Shown: one piece after another, positions 35,336 to 45,095 of the stretch | Position numbering within the stretch: the first letter of the stretch is position 1 | Layout of the letters: every line of letters starts with the position of its first letter | Source of the DNA: Acidobacteriota bacterium | GTDB taxonomy: Bacteria > Acidobacteriota > Blastocatellia > RBC074 | Direction of reading: 5' to 3' | Assembly: GCA_018269055.1 (NCBI GenBank) | Contig: JAFDVI010000031.1 | Span: 62,001-126,000, forward strand | DNA: 64,000 nucleotides | Notes under the pieces: model-generated | The model's database searches: none | What the model was told of the DNA's origin: nothing | The model's input: only the letters and a program-made list of their open reading frames with translations | Made by a program: the position numbers and the translations under genes

Positions 35336-38022
35336 GCTTTGAGCGATCCTTTCGGCTTTGCCGCGAGTTGCCAAACGTACGCTTCGCCCTTTTCGCGTAT
35401 GAGCGATTGAACTTCGCGAAACGCAATCGCGTAAAGCTGGCGGATTTCAACAACGGAGCTTCCGGCATTCAATCGCCGTTCAAGTTCTTCTCGCGAAAGC
35501 CGCTGTTTGAGTTGAACCCGATTTATCGTCGCCGCTTCCCCGGCAAAATGAAGACAAAGCCCTTCGGCCAACCAGCGCGGCGTTCGACCATTGCCGAGCG
35601 ATTCAATCACGGAATGCGCCAGTTCATGCCGTAGCGCCGCAGTCATCACATTGCGTTTTTTCAGCAAAGCCAACGGCTGTAATTCAATTCGTCGTCCACG
35701 TGTCACGCCAGTCGCCCAGCCCGATAAATCTGTCGCCGAAATGAATTCCGCCATTGTTGCGTGAATGATGATTTCAATCGGCGCAGCCTCATTGACTTGT
35801 AATGAAGCTTGTTTCAATCGGCCAAGCAAATCAACTCTGGCCGTTTCCAGCATCCGCAACGCAGCTTCAACATCACGCCAATCATTGCCTTTACCATAAC
35901 TGATGCGGAAATGTGCATTCGCCAGCGTCGCTTGAATTGGCAAATGGTACGCGGCGAATTGTATCGGCTTGCTCAATTGGGCCGATTGCGCGCGGAGTAG
36001 CCGCGTTCCAGGAAAGTAGAAACTCAAAATTTGACGGTAATTCATCTTGCGCTGCGCCATGACATGAGCGCCTTCCTGGCACAATCCCAGCCCGTGGCCG
36101 AATCCGCCGCCGCGAAAGACAAAGCCGTCGCCGCGCCGTTCGACCTCGAAGCGCGAGCTTTTGACCATTTGCCAGCCCAGGATTCGGCCAATAATGAGCT
36201 TGAAATCCCAGCCGCGCAAAATCCGCCGCTGCTCGCCTTCCAGCGTGATGGTTTCAGCGCGGCCCGTAGCGTCGCGCTTGCTGACCGTAACGGATTTCAA
36301 CTGTGATCCGACGTCGGTTCGCTCGTCGCTTTGCAAGGCTTTGAGGAGATCGGCGGTGGAAATCAACTGCTCCCATCGGCGATGCGGCATCGCGGAGCAA
36401 AAATCGTCGCGCACGCCTCGCAGGTAAACAGGAGCTTCAACGCCCCACAGCGTTTCAATGTTCGCTGTCACGCCTCCGCAAGCAGCGTGGAAATACGCGT
36501 CAATTACGGCGCCATTGCGGTCGCGCAGAACTTCTCCGCGCGTTGCCGCCACCGCTCGCCGAGCGGCGGCGTACTGGCGAGGTTTCGGCAAGGTGAACCG
36601 CTGGCAATGCGTCGTGCTGCAAAAATCGAATCCTTCGCGCGCGTGGCGTCCGGGATTGCGCAATGCAAATGTTCGACTGATGACAGCCTGGGCCTTCAAT
36701 GCTTCCGGCTCGGTTTCGATACTGGCTTCTGCAGCCAACACGCCGACCAGATATTCTTCCAAGGGCAATTCGCGCGTGACGTTTTCACTGATAGAACGAA
36801 CTCTGATGGATTGTGGGCTGACCGCCGATTCGGAACCGGGAGCGGTAGCGACCGGGTAGCCGTCTGAAGCAACACTGTTCAAATTAAACGCTGCGCGCAT
36901 TGTTCCCTGTTGCACATCCACTTTGACCCGGTTGCTAATGCTCTTGGTTCCGTACCATTGAAAGATTGTTTTCGCGACTTCGGCGCCTTGTGCCCCGTGC
37001 GCGCGTTTCAGAAACACCAGCACGCCCAATTTCACTTGCTCCGGCGCGGGAAGGCCAGTCGGTGGTTTGTCCGCCGCAAAAGCGACAAACCAGCCTTGCG
37101 TGCGAAAGCCGTTGCTGGCAGTGGACGTTCCCGTCTTGCCAAAAATGAAATCGGTCAACTTGCCAAGCTCCGTTTTGCCAGCCGTGCCGTACTTTACTGC
37201 GCCGCGCATGCCTTCGATCAATGCCGCTCGATGAGCAGCCGAAATGTTCAAACGCGCCGCTTCCGTGGGCGCGAAAGCCGTGTCCGTCGTTTGCCGAGGG
37301 CGATACAGATGCCCGCCGTTAACCAGCGCCGCATACGCCATCATTAATTGAATCGGCGTCACCAGAAATTTGTCGTCGTCGCCGAGCGCCGTCTGCACAT
37401 GCCATTCGCCGCGCGGCAAACTGCCCGCCGCTTCGTTCGCGACAACGCCCGTTCGCTGGCCGAAACCGAATCCGCCGAGCGTCGCATTGAAGGTTCCTTC
37501 GCTCAGCCGTTCGCCAATGTGCGCGAAGTAATCGTTGCAGGAATACGCCAGCGCCTGCGGCAAATTGAACGGCGCGTTGCTGCGTGGGTGAGAACAAACG
37601 ATTTCGAAATTTTCGTTGGCGTATTTGGTCTGGCATTGCCGCCGCGTTTGCACTTCCAACAAGCCCGCGCGCAACGCCGCGAGCGCCGTGAACGGTTTGA
37701 TCGCCGAACCCGGTGGAAACGCTTGCTCAAACGCCAGCCGAGGATTGACCACAGCGCGCAATCGTCCGGTTTGCGGATCAATGGCCAGTACCGCGCCTTC
37801 GCGGTCGCCTAAGGCTTCGGTAGCCGCTTTCTGTAATCGGGCATCAAGTTCAGTTTCGGTGAGGTTTTGGACCGGCTGCGCTGCAAGCTTGAATCCGCTT
37901 TCCGCGGGCGGCGACGAACAAGCGGCAAACGAAACAGCAACCACAAAAACGCACAAAAGGCACAAAAGCCAATTGGCTGACTTTTGTGCCTTTTGTGCGT
38001 TTTGTGTTGAATCAATGTTCAT
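35332..38022 (-). CDS. Exported fusion: penicillin-binding transpeptidase + SpoIID + gluzincin-type metallopeptidase
   Basis: 896 residues from 38022; an upstream ATG at 38034 overlaps the previous stop. The N-terminus is a signal or lipoprotein peptide (VAVSFAAC). Residues of about 85-370 form a PBP transpeptidase with SAIK near 105, a central SCN motif and KTGT near 297. Residues of about 420-650 are a SpoIID domain (LPLEEYLVGVLAAEA, then GGGFGHGLGLCQEGA), a family that cuts or activates cutting of peptidoglycan. Near residue 800 is HELAH with PRWLAEGL, the MA-type zinc peptidase signature. One chain thus joins glycan crosslinking, glycan cleavage and proteolysis. Confidence 0.88.
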   Translation of the reverse strand: MNIDSTQNAQKAQKSANWLLCLLCVFVVAVSFAACSSPPAESGFKLAAQPVQNLTETELDARLQKAATEALGDREGAVLAIDPQTGRLRAVVNPRLAFEQAFPPGSAIKPFTALAALRAGLLEVQTRRQCQTKYANENFEIVCSHPRSNAPFNLPQALAYSCNDYFAHIGERLSEGTFNATLGGFGFGQRTGVVANEAAGSLPRGEWHVQTALGDDDKFLVTPIQLMMAYAALVNGGHLYRPRQTTDTAFAPTEAARLNISAAHRAALIEGMRGAVKYGTAGKTELGKLTDFIFGKTGTSTASNGFRTQGWFVAFAADKPPTGLPAPEQVKLGVLVFLKRAHGAQGAEVAKTIFQWYGTKSISNRVKVDVQQGTMRAAFNLNSVASDGYPVATAPGSESAVSPQSIRVRSISENVTRELPLEEYLVGVLAAEASIETEPEALKAQAVISRTFALRNPGRHAREGFDFCSTTHCQRFTLPKPRQYAAARRAVAATRGEVLRDRNGAVIDAYFHAACGGVTANIETLWGVEAPVYLRGVRDDFCSAMPHRRWEQLISTADLLKALQSDERTDVGSQLKSVTVSKRDATGRAETITLEGEQRRILRGWDFKLIIGRILGWQMVKSSRFEVERRGDGFVFRGGGFGHGLGLCQEGAHVMAQRKMNYRQILSFYFPGTRLLRAQSAQLSKPIQFAAYHLPIQATLANAHFRISYGKGNDWRDVEAALRMLETARVDLLGRLKQASLQVNEAAPIEIIIHATMAEFISATDLSGWATGVTRGRRIELQPLALLKKRNVMTAALRHELAHSVIESLGNGRTPRWLAEGLCLHFAGEAATINRVQLKQRLSREELERRLNAGSSVVEIRQLYAIAFREVQSLIREKGEAYVWQLAAKPKGSLKA
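37942..38006. repeat. Palindromic element inside the signal-peptide codons of the fusion gene
   Basis: CACAAAA(A)CGCACAAAAGGCACAAAAG at 37942-37968 is inverted at 37981-38006 with one inserted base. Read in frame it encodes residues of about 6-27 of the PBP-SpoIID protein (QNAQKAQKSANWLLCLLCVF), which are the basic and hydrophobic parts of its export signal. Confidence 0.75.
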
Positions 38023-38026
38023 CAAA

Positions 38027-38809
38027 TCAAACATTCAATTCGCGCAGGGATTCGTGCAATGCACGCCGCGTAGTCATTTCCGCCATCGCGCCCAGCATCA
38101 GCAGCCAGCCGATGAAAATCATCAGGAGCGCAAACGCAAAGCGCCCGCCGGCCAGCCACAATTCGCCCCAATCACTTTTGACGTGCGTTTCGGTGAAGGC
38201 GGCAAGCCAGGCTACGGCGCCACAAACCAACAACACAATGACGTAAATCAACACAGAGCGCGGCGAAAAGGCGGCGGCGATACTATGGCCATAGCTGCGA
38301 AACGCGCCGCCCAAACCTTCGCGAATTGCCGCCATCCAATTATGAATCGCCACCAGCGGCAGCGCCAGATACAGCAGTAACCAGCGTCCCGCCAGCAGCG
38401 ACAACTCCATCCAGCGTTTCGGCTTTTCGACATCGGTAACAAATTTTTTGTCCAGATAGCCAAACAGCCACCACAAACCATAAGCCAACGCAATCAGCGG
38501 CAAACTGACAATCAATAGTTTCCAGAAATCTTTGAGCGCGCGTTTCAGCAAATAGCTTGAACCAACGCCGATGCGCACATAGCTCAGCCCGATGGCCTGC
38601 AACAGGAAAAAGAAAATGACGGCGGCGAGCGGCAAAATAACCAGGCTGAGAATGACTTGAAGCCGCGTTGCCTGCCCAATCACAGCCACAAATAAGTACC
38701 CTGCCATCCACAGCGCCGCGTAACACAAGAAAGCAATGAGCACTGCCCCAAAGTTCGTAAACAATTTTCGCGCCGCAGCGCCGATGGAGGAGAAAACGTC
38801 TTTGAGCAT
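38027..38809 (-). CDS. Polytopic membrane protein of unknown function
   Basis: 260 residues with about six hydrophobic segments (near 20-45, 48-75, 92-112, 136-155, 185-205 and 225-245). No catalytic motif is recognised. The conserved GAMAEMTTRRALHE tail is cytosolic or periplasmic. It overlaps the PBP-SpoIID gene (its TGA overlaps an ATG at 38034) and follows the alpha-2-macroglobulin gene, so it probably serves the same envelope system. Confidence 0.7.
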   Translation of the reverse strand: MLKDVFSSIGAAARKLFTNFGAVLIAFLCYAALWMAGYLFVAVIGQATRLQVILSLVILPLAAVIFFFLLQAIGLSYVRIGVGSSYLLKRALKDFWKLLIVSLPLIALAYGLWWLFGYLDKKFVTDVEKPKRWMELSLLAGRWLLLYLALPLVAIHNWMAAIREGLGGAFRSYGHSIAAAFSPRSVLIYVIVLLVCGAVAWLAAFTETHVKSDWGELWLAGGRFAFALLMIFIGWLLMLGAMAEMTTRRALHESLRELNV

Positions 38810-38827
38810 GTGGTTGTCGTAGTTTGG

Positions 38828-38891
38828 GTTCAGAGTTCACGCTTCAGCGTGTAGAAATGTCTGTGAACACGCTGAAGCGTGAACTCTGAAC
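38828..38891. repeat. Perfect 25-bp inverted repeat
   Basis: The arms 38828-38852 and 38867-38891 match in 25 of 25 positions around a 14-base loop. Each arm contains a smaller palindrome ACGCTTCAGCGT. It lies between the alpha-2-macroglobulin stop and the membrane-protein start and could modulate downstream expression. Confidence 0.85.
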
Positions 38892-38896
38892 GTGAT

Positions 38897-41800
38897 TTAC
38901 TTCTTATCCAAAATGTTCAGCCGATAGTTGGCTGTATTCGCATGTGTGCCAGGTTGGTACATCAGTTCGGCACGTGCCGGAGCAACACGAAATTGTCCTG
39001 GAACCTGCACGCGCATCGCGTACTGGAACGTCGCGTCTCCGTCGAAGTAACTGACAAATAACGCCGTCCGCTGATCCCGGAATTCGCGCTGGCTGTACCA
39101 ATCGCTCCAACCGTTGATGCCGTAACTCAGGTCGAATCCGCTGTACCGTTCGACTTGCTCGCACCCGGCGGGGATGGGGTCTTCGACGAGCAGATATTGC
39201 GATTTCGATCCCATCACGCGAATGCGCGAAACGATCATATCGCCGGAGCGAAGTTCGCCCGTCAGCGGCTCGGTTTTCCAACTGAGTTTGCCGCCCTGGT
39301 CGCTGACACTCAACCGCAAGTATTCGCGCGTCAGTTTCAACCCGCCCGCCGAAAACTCGCTCGATTCTTCCCTGGTGTAAAAATCCTGCGTGACGGCGAC
39401 GTACGCCACGCCGGCTCCACGTTTGACCACACGCACCAGACTCGTTGGAGCCATGCTGGCAGCCTTGCGCTCGACAACGACCGGTTGGCCGCTGGCAGCC
39501 TCGGCGGCGGTGACGCGCCGGTTGATGATTTGCTCGCCGTTCAAATACACCTCCAAAGTGTAATCAGCGGTGAGTTCCTTGCTTGCGCGCAGGTAATCGG
39601 TCAATGCGAAAATCGCAAATGCCGACGCTTTGGTGGTTTCCCAGTAATATCCGTTGCGGCGATGCGCGACCAACCAGCGCGCGGCTTTCGGAAGCAGTTC
39701 GCTGTTCGGATTGATTTGCGACAACGCTTTCAGCGACCAGGCCGTCGCTTCCAAACTGTTTTCTTCCGTGAAGTCCAGCATCGGACGCCGCTTGGATTCC
39801 CAATACGCGTCGGCTTGGGTCATTTTCACGCTGCGTTCGATATCGCTGGCGACAAGCTGCGCACGATTGTCGTTGCGCAGCTTCAGCGTCAATGCCAGCA
39901 ACGCGCGAGCATACGGTTGCATCTCGCCTCGGCGGTTGAACATATCGCTGAGGTACCGCGCGTCGGTTCCGCCGCTGACCTGCTGCGCGTAAAGCAAATA
40001 CGCGCGCGATTCGATGTCGAACGGCGTGCCGTCTTCCATTTTGCCCGTGTCCAGCAATTGCTGAATTTTCTTTCTTCCTTGCTGGATGCGATACGGTTCG
40101 ACGCCGTAACCAGCGCGTTCGGCCAGTGCCAATCCGTCCATCACGTAAGACGTCATAAATGGGTCGGTCTTGTCGTCTTTCCACCAACCCCAACCGCCGT
40201 CTTCGTGCTGGAATCCGTACAACCGCTGCAATCCCCGCTGGACTTTTTGTCTCAGATCGTTGCCTGTGCTGATCGAAGCGGTTTTCACTTCTTTGACCGT
40301 TTGCGCCACGATCACATTCGGCAAAAAGCTGGACATCGTTTGTTCGGTGCAGCCGTACGGATACGAGGTCAGGTAATCCAACACGCCGAACATTGCTCCG
40401 GCGACGGATGGCGACGCTTCGATGCGCAACGTGCGCGCCTGCGGGTGAGCGTTGCCGGGCAGCACAAACGACATTTCCTTTTGCGCCGTGTCTTCGCTCA
40501 AAGCCAGCGATTCGCCTTTGACGACGCGCGTTCCGGCGGCCACCACAGGCATAGGCAATTCGATGCCGTCGGATTCGCCGGTGGTTTTGGCCGTCGCCAA
40601 TAACGTCACGTTGCCAAAATTCGACGCCGAAATGTGCCAGTCAATTCGTTGTTCGCCGTCTTTCGGAATGGTCACGGTTCGCTGCCCCGCGTCCAGCAAT
40701 TGCGCGCCGGTGACTTTCAATTCCACCTGCGTCAGCTTTTCTTCCTTTTGGTAATTGTGGACGATGCCGGAAATTGTCACCGTGTCACCTTCGGTGGCGA
40801 AGCGCGGCGTTTCCAACCGCAAAATCAAATCCTTGCGCGAAACGACTTTGTCCACCTTCGAACCGACCTTCAAATCCGCCGTCACAGCGCGCGCCGTCGC
40901 TCGCCAGGTCGTCAGGTTGTCGGGGAGATTCAATTTGACGGTCGCTTTGCCGTCGGCGGCGGTGACCACGTCCGGTTGCCAGAAAGCCGTGTCGCGAAAA
41001 TCTTTGCGAATCAATTTGGGATCGGCGTACTGGCTGTCGTTCTTGAAATCGGCCAGTTGGTACGAGCGTTTGTTTTGCGCCAAGTCAATTTTCTTGTCGC
41101 CGGAAAATCCCGTGAACTGAAATGCGGCGGCGTAATTCGTCGAAACGCGCGAATATCGCGTGCCGTAAAATGCGCGGCGAATATCGCCGGACGTGTCCGG
41201 GCGAATGGCGTAAATCGCTTCGTCCACCAACCCCAAACTGACTTCGACGCCAGCGGCAGGCGTGCCATCCGCGTTTTTGGCGATGATCTGGTACGAAGCC
41301 GGATCGCGCGGTTTGTATTGCGATTTGTCGGGAATCAATTCGATGTTCAGGAATTTGTTGATGGATGGAACCGCGATGTTTTTGCTGTGTTCAAACATCT
41401 CGCCGTTTTTAACATAAGCCACGCTCAGGTAAATGTTCGGCGAATACGCGTCCTTGATCGGCAAATCAATCACCACCGCCCGCGAATCCGCGTACACGTG
41501 CCGCGTTTCCATCACGCGTGTCATTTCCGTCGTCACCAGCAAATGCGCCTTGTCCGTCGGCAGCAACGCCAGAATCTTGGCGGTTTCGCCGACTTTGTAC
41601 GATTTCTTGTCGGCGACCAGCTTGATCGAACCTTCGTCGCGCCAGGCGTTGTACACCCAACTATCGCTTTCGCTGGTGACGTAAAAACTTCCGGCATCGT
41701 GTTCAATCTGGCGACCGTTTTCCGCAACCACGGCGTTGATGTCGAAATCGCCTATGCCTGTGGTTTTGTACTCAAAGGTCGCTTCGCCTTCGGCATTGGT

Positions 41801-43789
41801 CGTCACTTCGCCCGAAGCCACACTGGTCAGCTTGCGCTGGTATTCGTTGTATTTGTAGCCGTTTTCTTCTTTTTCGACTTTCTCCCAGTGAACTTCCGAA
41901 AATTTCAGCGTGACTTTGGCGGCGACGGGTTTGCCTTCGTATGTGCGCGTTCGGACGCGGATTTTGGCGGTTTCACTTTTGTAATACACGTACCGATCCG
42001 GGTTGGCCTGAACCGAAACGTTGCCGCGCGTGCCGATGAAACTCGCCCTGCCTTCGATTTCACGCCGCGCCGCATCCGTCACCATCGCTTCCAAACGATA
42101 GGTAAACTCGCGGGTTTCATTGGCGCCGGGTTGCGGCACGTCAAAAGGAATTTCCAGCCGCCCGTTTTCGTCCAATCGGCCTTCGCCTTCCTTGACCATG
42201 TCGTTGCCGTAGCCGTAATCGCCGCTTTCGTCTTCTTCATCGCTTCCGCCAATGCCATCGTCTTCGCTTTCCCAAAACCACGGGTAATACGGCGAACGGT
42301 AAATGTAATACTTCACATCGGCGTTTTTGACCGGCGAACCGAAGTAATACTTCGCCTCCACGGTGAACTTTGTCTTTTCGCCCACGGACACAAAGGTTTT
42401 CGGCGTCGAAACGTTGACCTTGTATTCGGGCTTTTTGTATTCGGCGACTTCAAAAAATCCGCGCGCGGCTTCGACGCCGTTCAGATGAACCACGACGCCG
42501 TAACTGCCCAGTGGCGCTCCTGCCGCAATATCCACTTCGCCGCTGAAGGTTCCTCTCGGCGAAAGATTCAAATCTTTCTGGAAAATTTCCTTGCCGTCCG
42601 GATCGCTGACGACGATGTGAACTGCACGGGATTCCGGCAACTGGTACCCGCCTTCGGTCAATTGGCGCAGGATTCCCTTGAAGTAGGCTTTTTGCTCCGG
42701 GCGATAGACGGGACGGTCTGTGTAAATGTAGCTGGTCAAATTCCCCGCGGGCAGTTCGTCGCCTTCCGTCCAGTTGAAAAAGTACGAAGCCAGATCGGAG
42801 ACGGCAAAATCGCCTTTGCGGTCGGCCAGGATCAAAAAATCGTCCGGGCCTACGTTTTCATCACCTTCAGGTTCGGTGTCGGAATTGGCGGTTTCCTCTT
42901 TTGGTTGATTGACGGTGACGCGCATCAATCCATCTTTACTGGTTTTGCCGCTGGTCATGACCTTGTTGCCTTTGACAATCTGGACGTTGGCGTCGTCGCG
43001 CGGTTCTCCGGAGCGGCGGTCAACGGTGTACACCAGCACTTCGCCATCTTGAGAAATTTTGCTGATCATCGTCAGGTCGGAAACCACTGCGATGGTGTAC
43101 GCGCGCAGCTTGCCGTTGACGGCTTCGACCAGATATACCCCTGGCGACTTTTGCCCCAGCACGACCATGCGCGTGTCCCAGCGATTGTCCAGCGGCGTCA
43201 ATACCTGTTTGAAACTGTCTTCGAGCTGATCGGGATTGAGCAGCGGAAATTGCGCGTAGCTGGCTTTGTCAATTGGCAGCCGTTCGCCCGAACGATATTT
43301 GTCGTTGAACGCTGTGCGGGCCTCGCGACGAATCTGCGTGCGGAAATAGCCTTTGAAGGCGAAGTAAATATCGCTTTTGAACGCGCGCAGTTTTTCCAAA
43401 AACGACGGTTTGCGATTCTGCGTTTCGGTGACTTCGCTGACCATTTCACGGTCGGCTTGGCCCATCGTGTGCGGATTGGCCAACTGCTTGAAGAATTTGA
43501 ACGGATCTTTGACTTTGTAAACGCGGAAATCCAGCGAATCAATTCCCTGATAACTGATGTAGACGCGCGCCTTTTCGTGCGTGCCGTAGGTTCGATTCGT
43601 CGCCAGCGAAAAGTGCGGTTTGATGGGTGTCGCGCCCGGTTGCGGCGAAGACGCCGGACTGGCCGTGGCCACAGGAGTCGGCGCTGGCTGATCGCCCTGC
43701 GCTCGCATTTTCAACGTCGCGATGGATAGCGCCGCAAAAATCACGACAACATAAACAGTGACTGTGCTGAGAAGGTTTCGGAATTTCAT
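38897..43789 (-). CDS. Bacterial alpha-2-macroglobulin
   Basis: 1630 residues. An N-terminal membrane or signal segment (TVTVYVVVIFAALSIATL) is followed by a Pro/Ala/Thr linker, macroglobulin beta-domains and a bait region. The thioester motif YPYGCTEQ lies near residue 1145, followed by the helical thioester domain (GGWGWWKDD). These periplasmic proteins trap proteases by covalent thioester linkage and are usually encoded beside a penicillin-binding protein. Here the partner is the PBP-SpoIID-peptidase fusion downstream, with a DUF1175 gene upstream. AAGG precedes the ATG. Confidence 0.95.
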   Translation of the reverse strand: MKFRNLLSTVTVYVVVIFAALSIATLKMRAQGDQPAPTPVATASPASSPQPGATPIKPHFSLATNRTYGTHEKARVYISYQGIDSLDFRVYKVKDPFKFFKQLANPHTMGQADREMVSEVTETQNRKPSFLEKLRAFKSDIYFAFKGYFRTQIRREARTAFNDKYRSGERLPIDKASYAQFPLLNPDQLEDSFKQVLTPLDNRWDTRMVVLGQKSPGVYLVEAVNGKLRAYTIAVVSDLTMISKISQDGEVLVYTVDRRSGEPRDDANVQIVKGNKVMTSGKTSKDGLMRVTVNQPKEETANSDTEPEGDENVGPDDFLILADRKGDFAVSDLASYFFNWTEGDELPAGNLTSYIYTDRPVYRPEQKAYFKGILRQLTEGGYQLPESRAVHIVVSDPDGKEIFQKDLNLSPRGTFSGEVDIAAGAPLGSYGVVVHLNGVEAARGFFEVAEYKKPEYKVNVSTPKTFVSVGEKTKFTVEAKYYFGSPVKNADVKYYIYRSPYYPWFWESEDDGIGGSDEEDESGDYGYGNDMVKEGEGRLDENGRLEIPFDVPQPGANETREFTYRLEAMVTDAARREIEGRASFIGTRGNVSVQANPDRYVYYKSETAKIRVRTRTYEGKPVAAKVTLKFSEVHWEKVEKEENGYKYNEYQRKLTSVASGEVTTNAEGEATFEYKTTGIGDFDINAVVAENGRQIEHDAGSFYVTSESDSWVYNAWRDEGSIKLVADKKSYKVGETAKILALLPTDKAHLLVTTEMTRVMETRHVYADSRAVVIDLPIKDAYSPNIYLSVAYVKNGEMFEHSKNIAVPSINKFLNIELIPDKSQYKPRDPASYQIIAKNADGTPAAGVEVSLGLVDEAIYAIRPDTSGDIRRAFYGTRYSRVSTNYAAAFQFTGFSGDKKIDLAQNKRSYQLADFKNDSQYADPKLIRKDFRDTAFWQPDVVTAADGKATVKLNLPDNLTTWRATARAVTADLKVGSKVDKVVSRKDLILRLETPRFATEGDTVTISGIVHNYQKEEKLTQVELKVTGAQLLDAGQRTVTIPKDGEQRIDWHISASNFGNVTLLATAKTTGESDGIELPMPVVAAGTRVVKGESLALSEDTAQKEMSFVLPGNAHPQARTLRIEASPSVAGAMFGVLDYLTSYPYGCTEQTMSSFLPNVIVAQTVKEVKTASISTGNDLRQKVQRGLQRLYGFQHEDGGWGWWKDDKTDPFMTSYVMDGLALAERAGYGVEPYRIQQGRKKIQQLLDTGKMEDGTPFDIESRAYLLYAQQVSGGTDARYLSDMFNRRGEMQPYARALLALTLKLRNDNRAQLVASDIERSVKMTQADAYWESKRRPMLDFTEENSLEATAWSLKALSQINPNSELLPKAARWLVAHRRNGYYWETTKASAFAIFALTDYLRASKELTADYTLEVYLNGEQIINRRVTAAEAASGQPVVVERKAASMAPTSLVRVVKRGAGVAYVAVTQDFYTREESSEFSAGGLKLTREYLRLSVSDQGGKLSWKTEPLTGELRSGDMIVSRIRVMGSKSQYLLVEDPIPAGCEQVERYSGFDLSYGINGWSDWYSQREFRDQRTALFVSYFDGDATFQYAMRVQVPGQFRVAPARAELMYQPGTHANTANYRLNILDKK

Positions 43790-43849
43790 ATAGTAACCTT
43801 AATCAAGTCGGCTGTTCTCGGTATCGTCTATTTTAGCCAACCGAAAAGC

Positions 43850-44041
43850 CCCAAGGGGGCGAAAGATAATAGCCAGGGGCAAAGCATAGCGACGCCCCTG
43901 GTGCGCGTCGCAAAGAGGGTTCAAGCCCTGAAAGGGCGAAAGGGGATGAAACTCTGTCGCCCTTTCAGGGCTTGAAGCAGTTTCTCATCACAGTTCCCAG
44001 GGCGTTGCCCTGGGCTATTATCGGTTGCCCTTTCAGGGCAA
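43850..44041. repeat. Cluster of four intergenic hairpins
   Basis: CCAGGGGC/GCCCCTGG (43873-43901), a 20-base perfect inverted pair TTCAAGCCCTGAAAGGGCGA (43920-43939 and 43957-43976), CCCAGGGC/GCCCTGGG (43996-44014) and TTGCCC/GGGCAA (44025-44041). They fill the 330-base gap between the DUF1175 gene and the alpha-2-macroglobulin gene, leaving no room for another gene. Confidence 0.8.
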
Positions 44042-44119
44042 TCTACGGATACGTAGTTCACTCAAAGCATGATTGTGTTGCTCAAGCTCTCATCCATACC
44101 CGGAACTTCTAACAGAGTC

Positions 44120-44944
44120 TCAATTCAAAATCTTGAGCCGGAAAAAGCCCAGAAAGTTTTGATTGCGTTCAACCGGTCGCCAGCGCGGATTCGGATGGTG
44201 ATCCAAAACCGAAAGCCGGACTTTTTTCATTTCGCCTTTGTCGTCGGCGGAAGAGCCTGTGTGATACACCACCCAATCGTTTGCGCCTTCGTTGGCCTGG
44301 CGCGCTTCGCCCAGAAAGATCATCACGTGGTAAGGAAATTTCTGCATCCAAGGTTGATGAAAAAACAGCAAATCGCCTGGTTGCACTTGACTGAGTTGTC
44401 GCCGGTCGCGCGTGATGAATTCGACGTTGTAATTTTTCAAAGTCCTGGCGTCGGCAAATTCTGAAAACTTCGCGGGCAAATCGCCTTCGGCAAATGCGCC
44501 AAAATCCGTCCGAAACAGCTTTTCGCCGAGCGGATTTTTTTCCAGCGAAATGGCTTTTACGTCCGGCGCGACGGCTTCGTATCCTTCGCCCATTCCCTGA
44601 AACCAAATGCGGTCATGCTTTTTCAACGCTTCACGCCAGGCAAAACGAACCAGCCCAGCACAATCGCGCTGCTCTTCCGTCCAAAGCGGACTCAGCCGAT
44701 AAAACTGCATTTCGGCGATTGAAGCGAACCAGCGGCGAAAATTTTGCCGGTCATCAACCGAGTGCAATTCCGCCGCATCCGGAATTCCATCTTCGTCATT
44801 GTCGCTCCACACCGCAGGCGAAACCGTGCGCGACGGATTGCGTTTTTCAGCCACGGCTTGAGAAGTTTTACCGCATCCTTCAGTCACAGCCACAACTCCG
44901 GCCAGAGCCAAAGCAGCCAACATTCGTGAAAAAGTTTTTTGCAT
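44120..44944 (-). CDS. DUF1175 family lipoprotein, NlpC/P60-like
   Basis: 274 residues from the ATG at 44944; the frame runs on to 45082 but the export signal (MQKTFSRMLAALALAGVVAVTEGC) begins here. A catalytic-type cysteine in RDCAGLVRFAWREA and a histidine in YHVMIFLGEA fit the papain-like NlpC/P60 fold. DUF1175 (E. coli YfaT) is encoded beside the alpha-2-macroglobulin YfaS in enterobacteria, and the same pairing is seen here. Activity is unproven. Confidence 0.85.
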   Translation of the reverse strand: MQKTFSRMLAALALAGVVAVTEGCGKTSQAVAEKRNPSRTVSPAVWSDNDEDGIPDAAELHSVDDRQNFRRWFASIAEMQFYRLSPLWTEEQRDCAGLVRFAWREALKKHDRIWFQGMGEGYEAVAPDVKAISLEKNPLGEKLFRTDFGAFAEGDLPAKFSEFADARTLKNYNVEFITRDRRQLSQVQPGDLLFFHQPWMQKFPYHVMIFLGEARQANEGANDWVVYHTGSSADDKGEMKKVRLSVLDHHPNPRWRPVERNQNFLGFFRLKILN

Positions 44945-45095
44945 ACAAGAATTCAGAAGTCGCGGCCACACAACGACTTCAAAAGTCGGCGACACTATAG
45001 CAAAACAAATGCGTTCATAGAAAAGCTCTATCTCGTTGATCTTATCCGGCTTGCCGCGCCGGGCGGCTGTGGATTTCCGCAACCGTTGTCCTACA

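Noticed and set aside
40634-43729. Plus-strand ORF of 1031 codons
   Set aside because: It is antisense to the clearly real alpha-2-macroglobulin gene; its protein is low-complexity R/F/V-rich sequence with no motif. High GC makes such shadow frames long.
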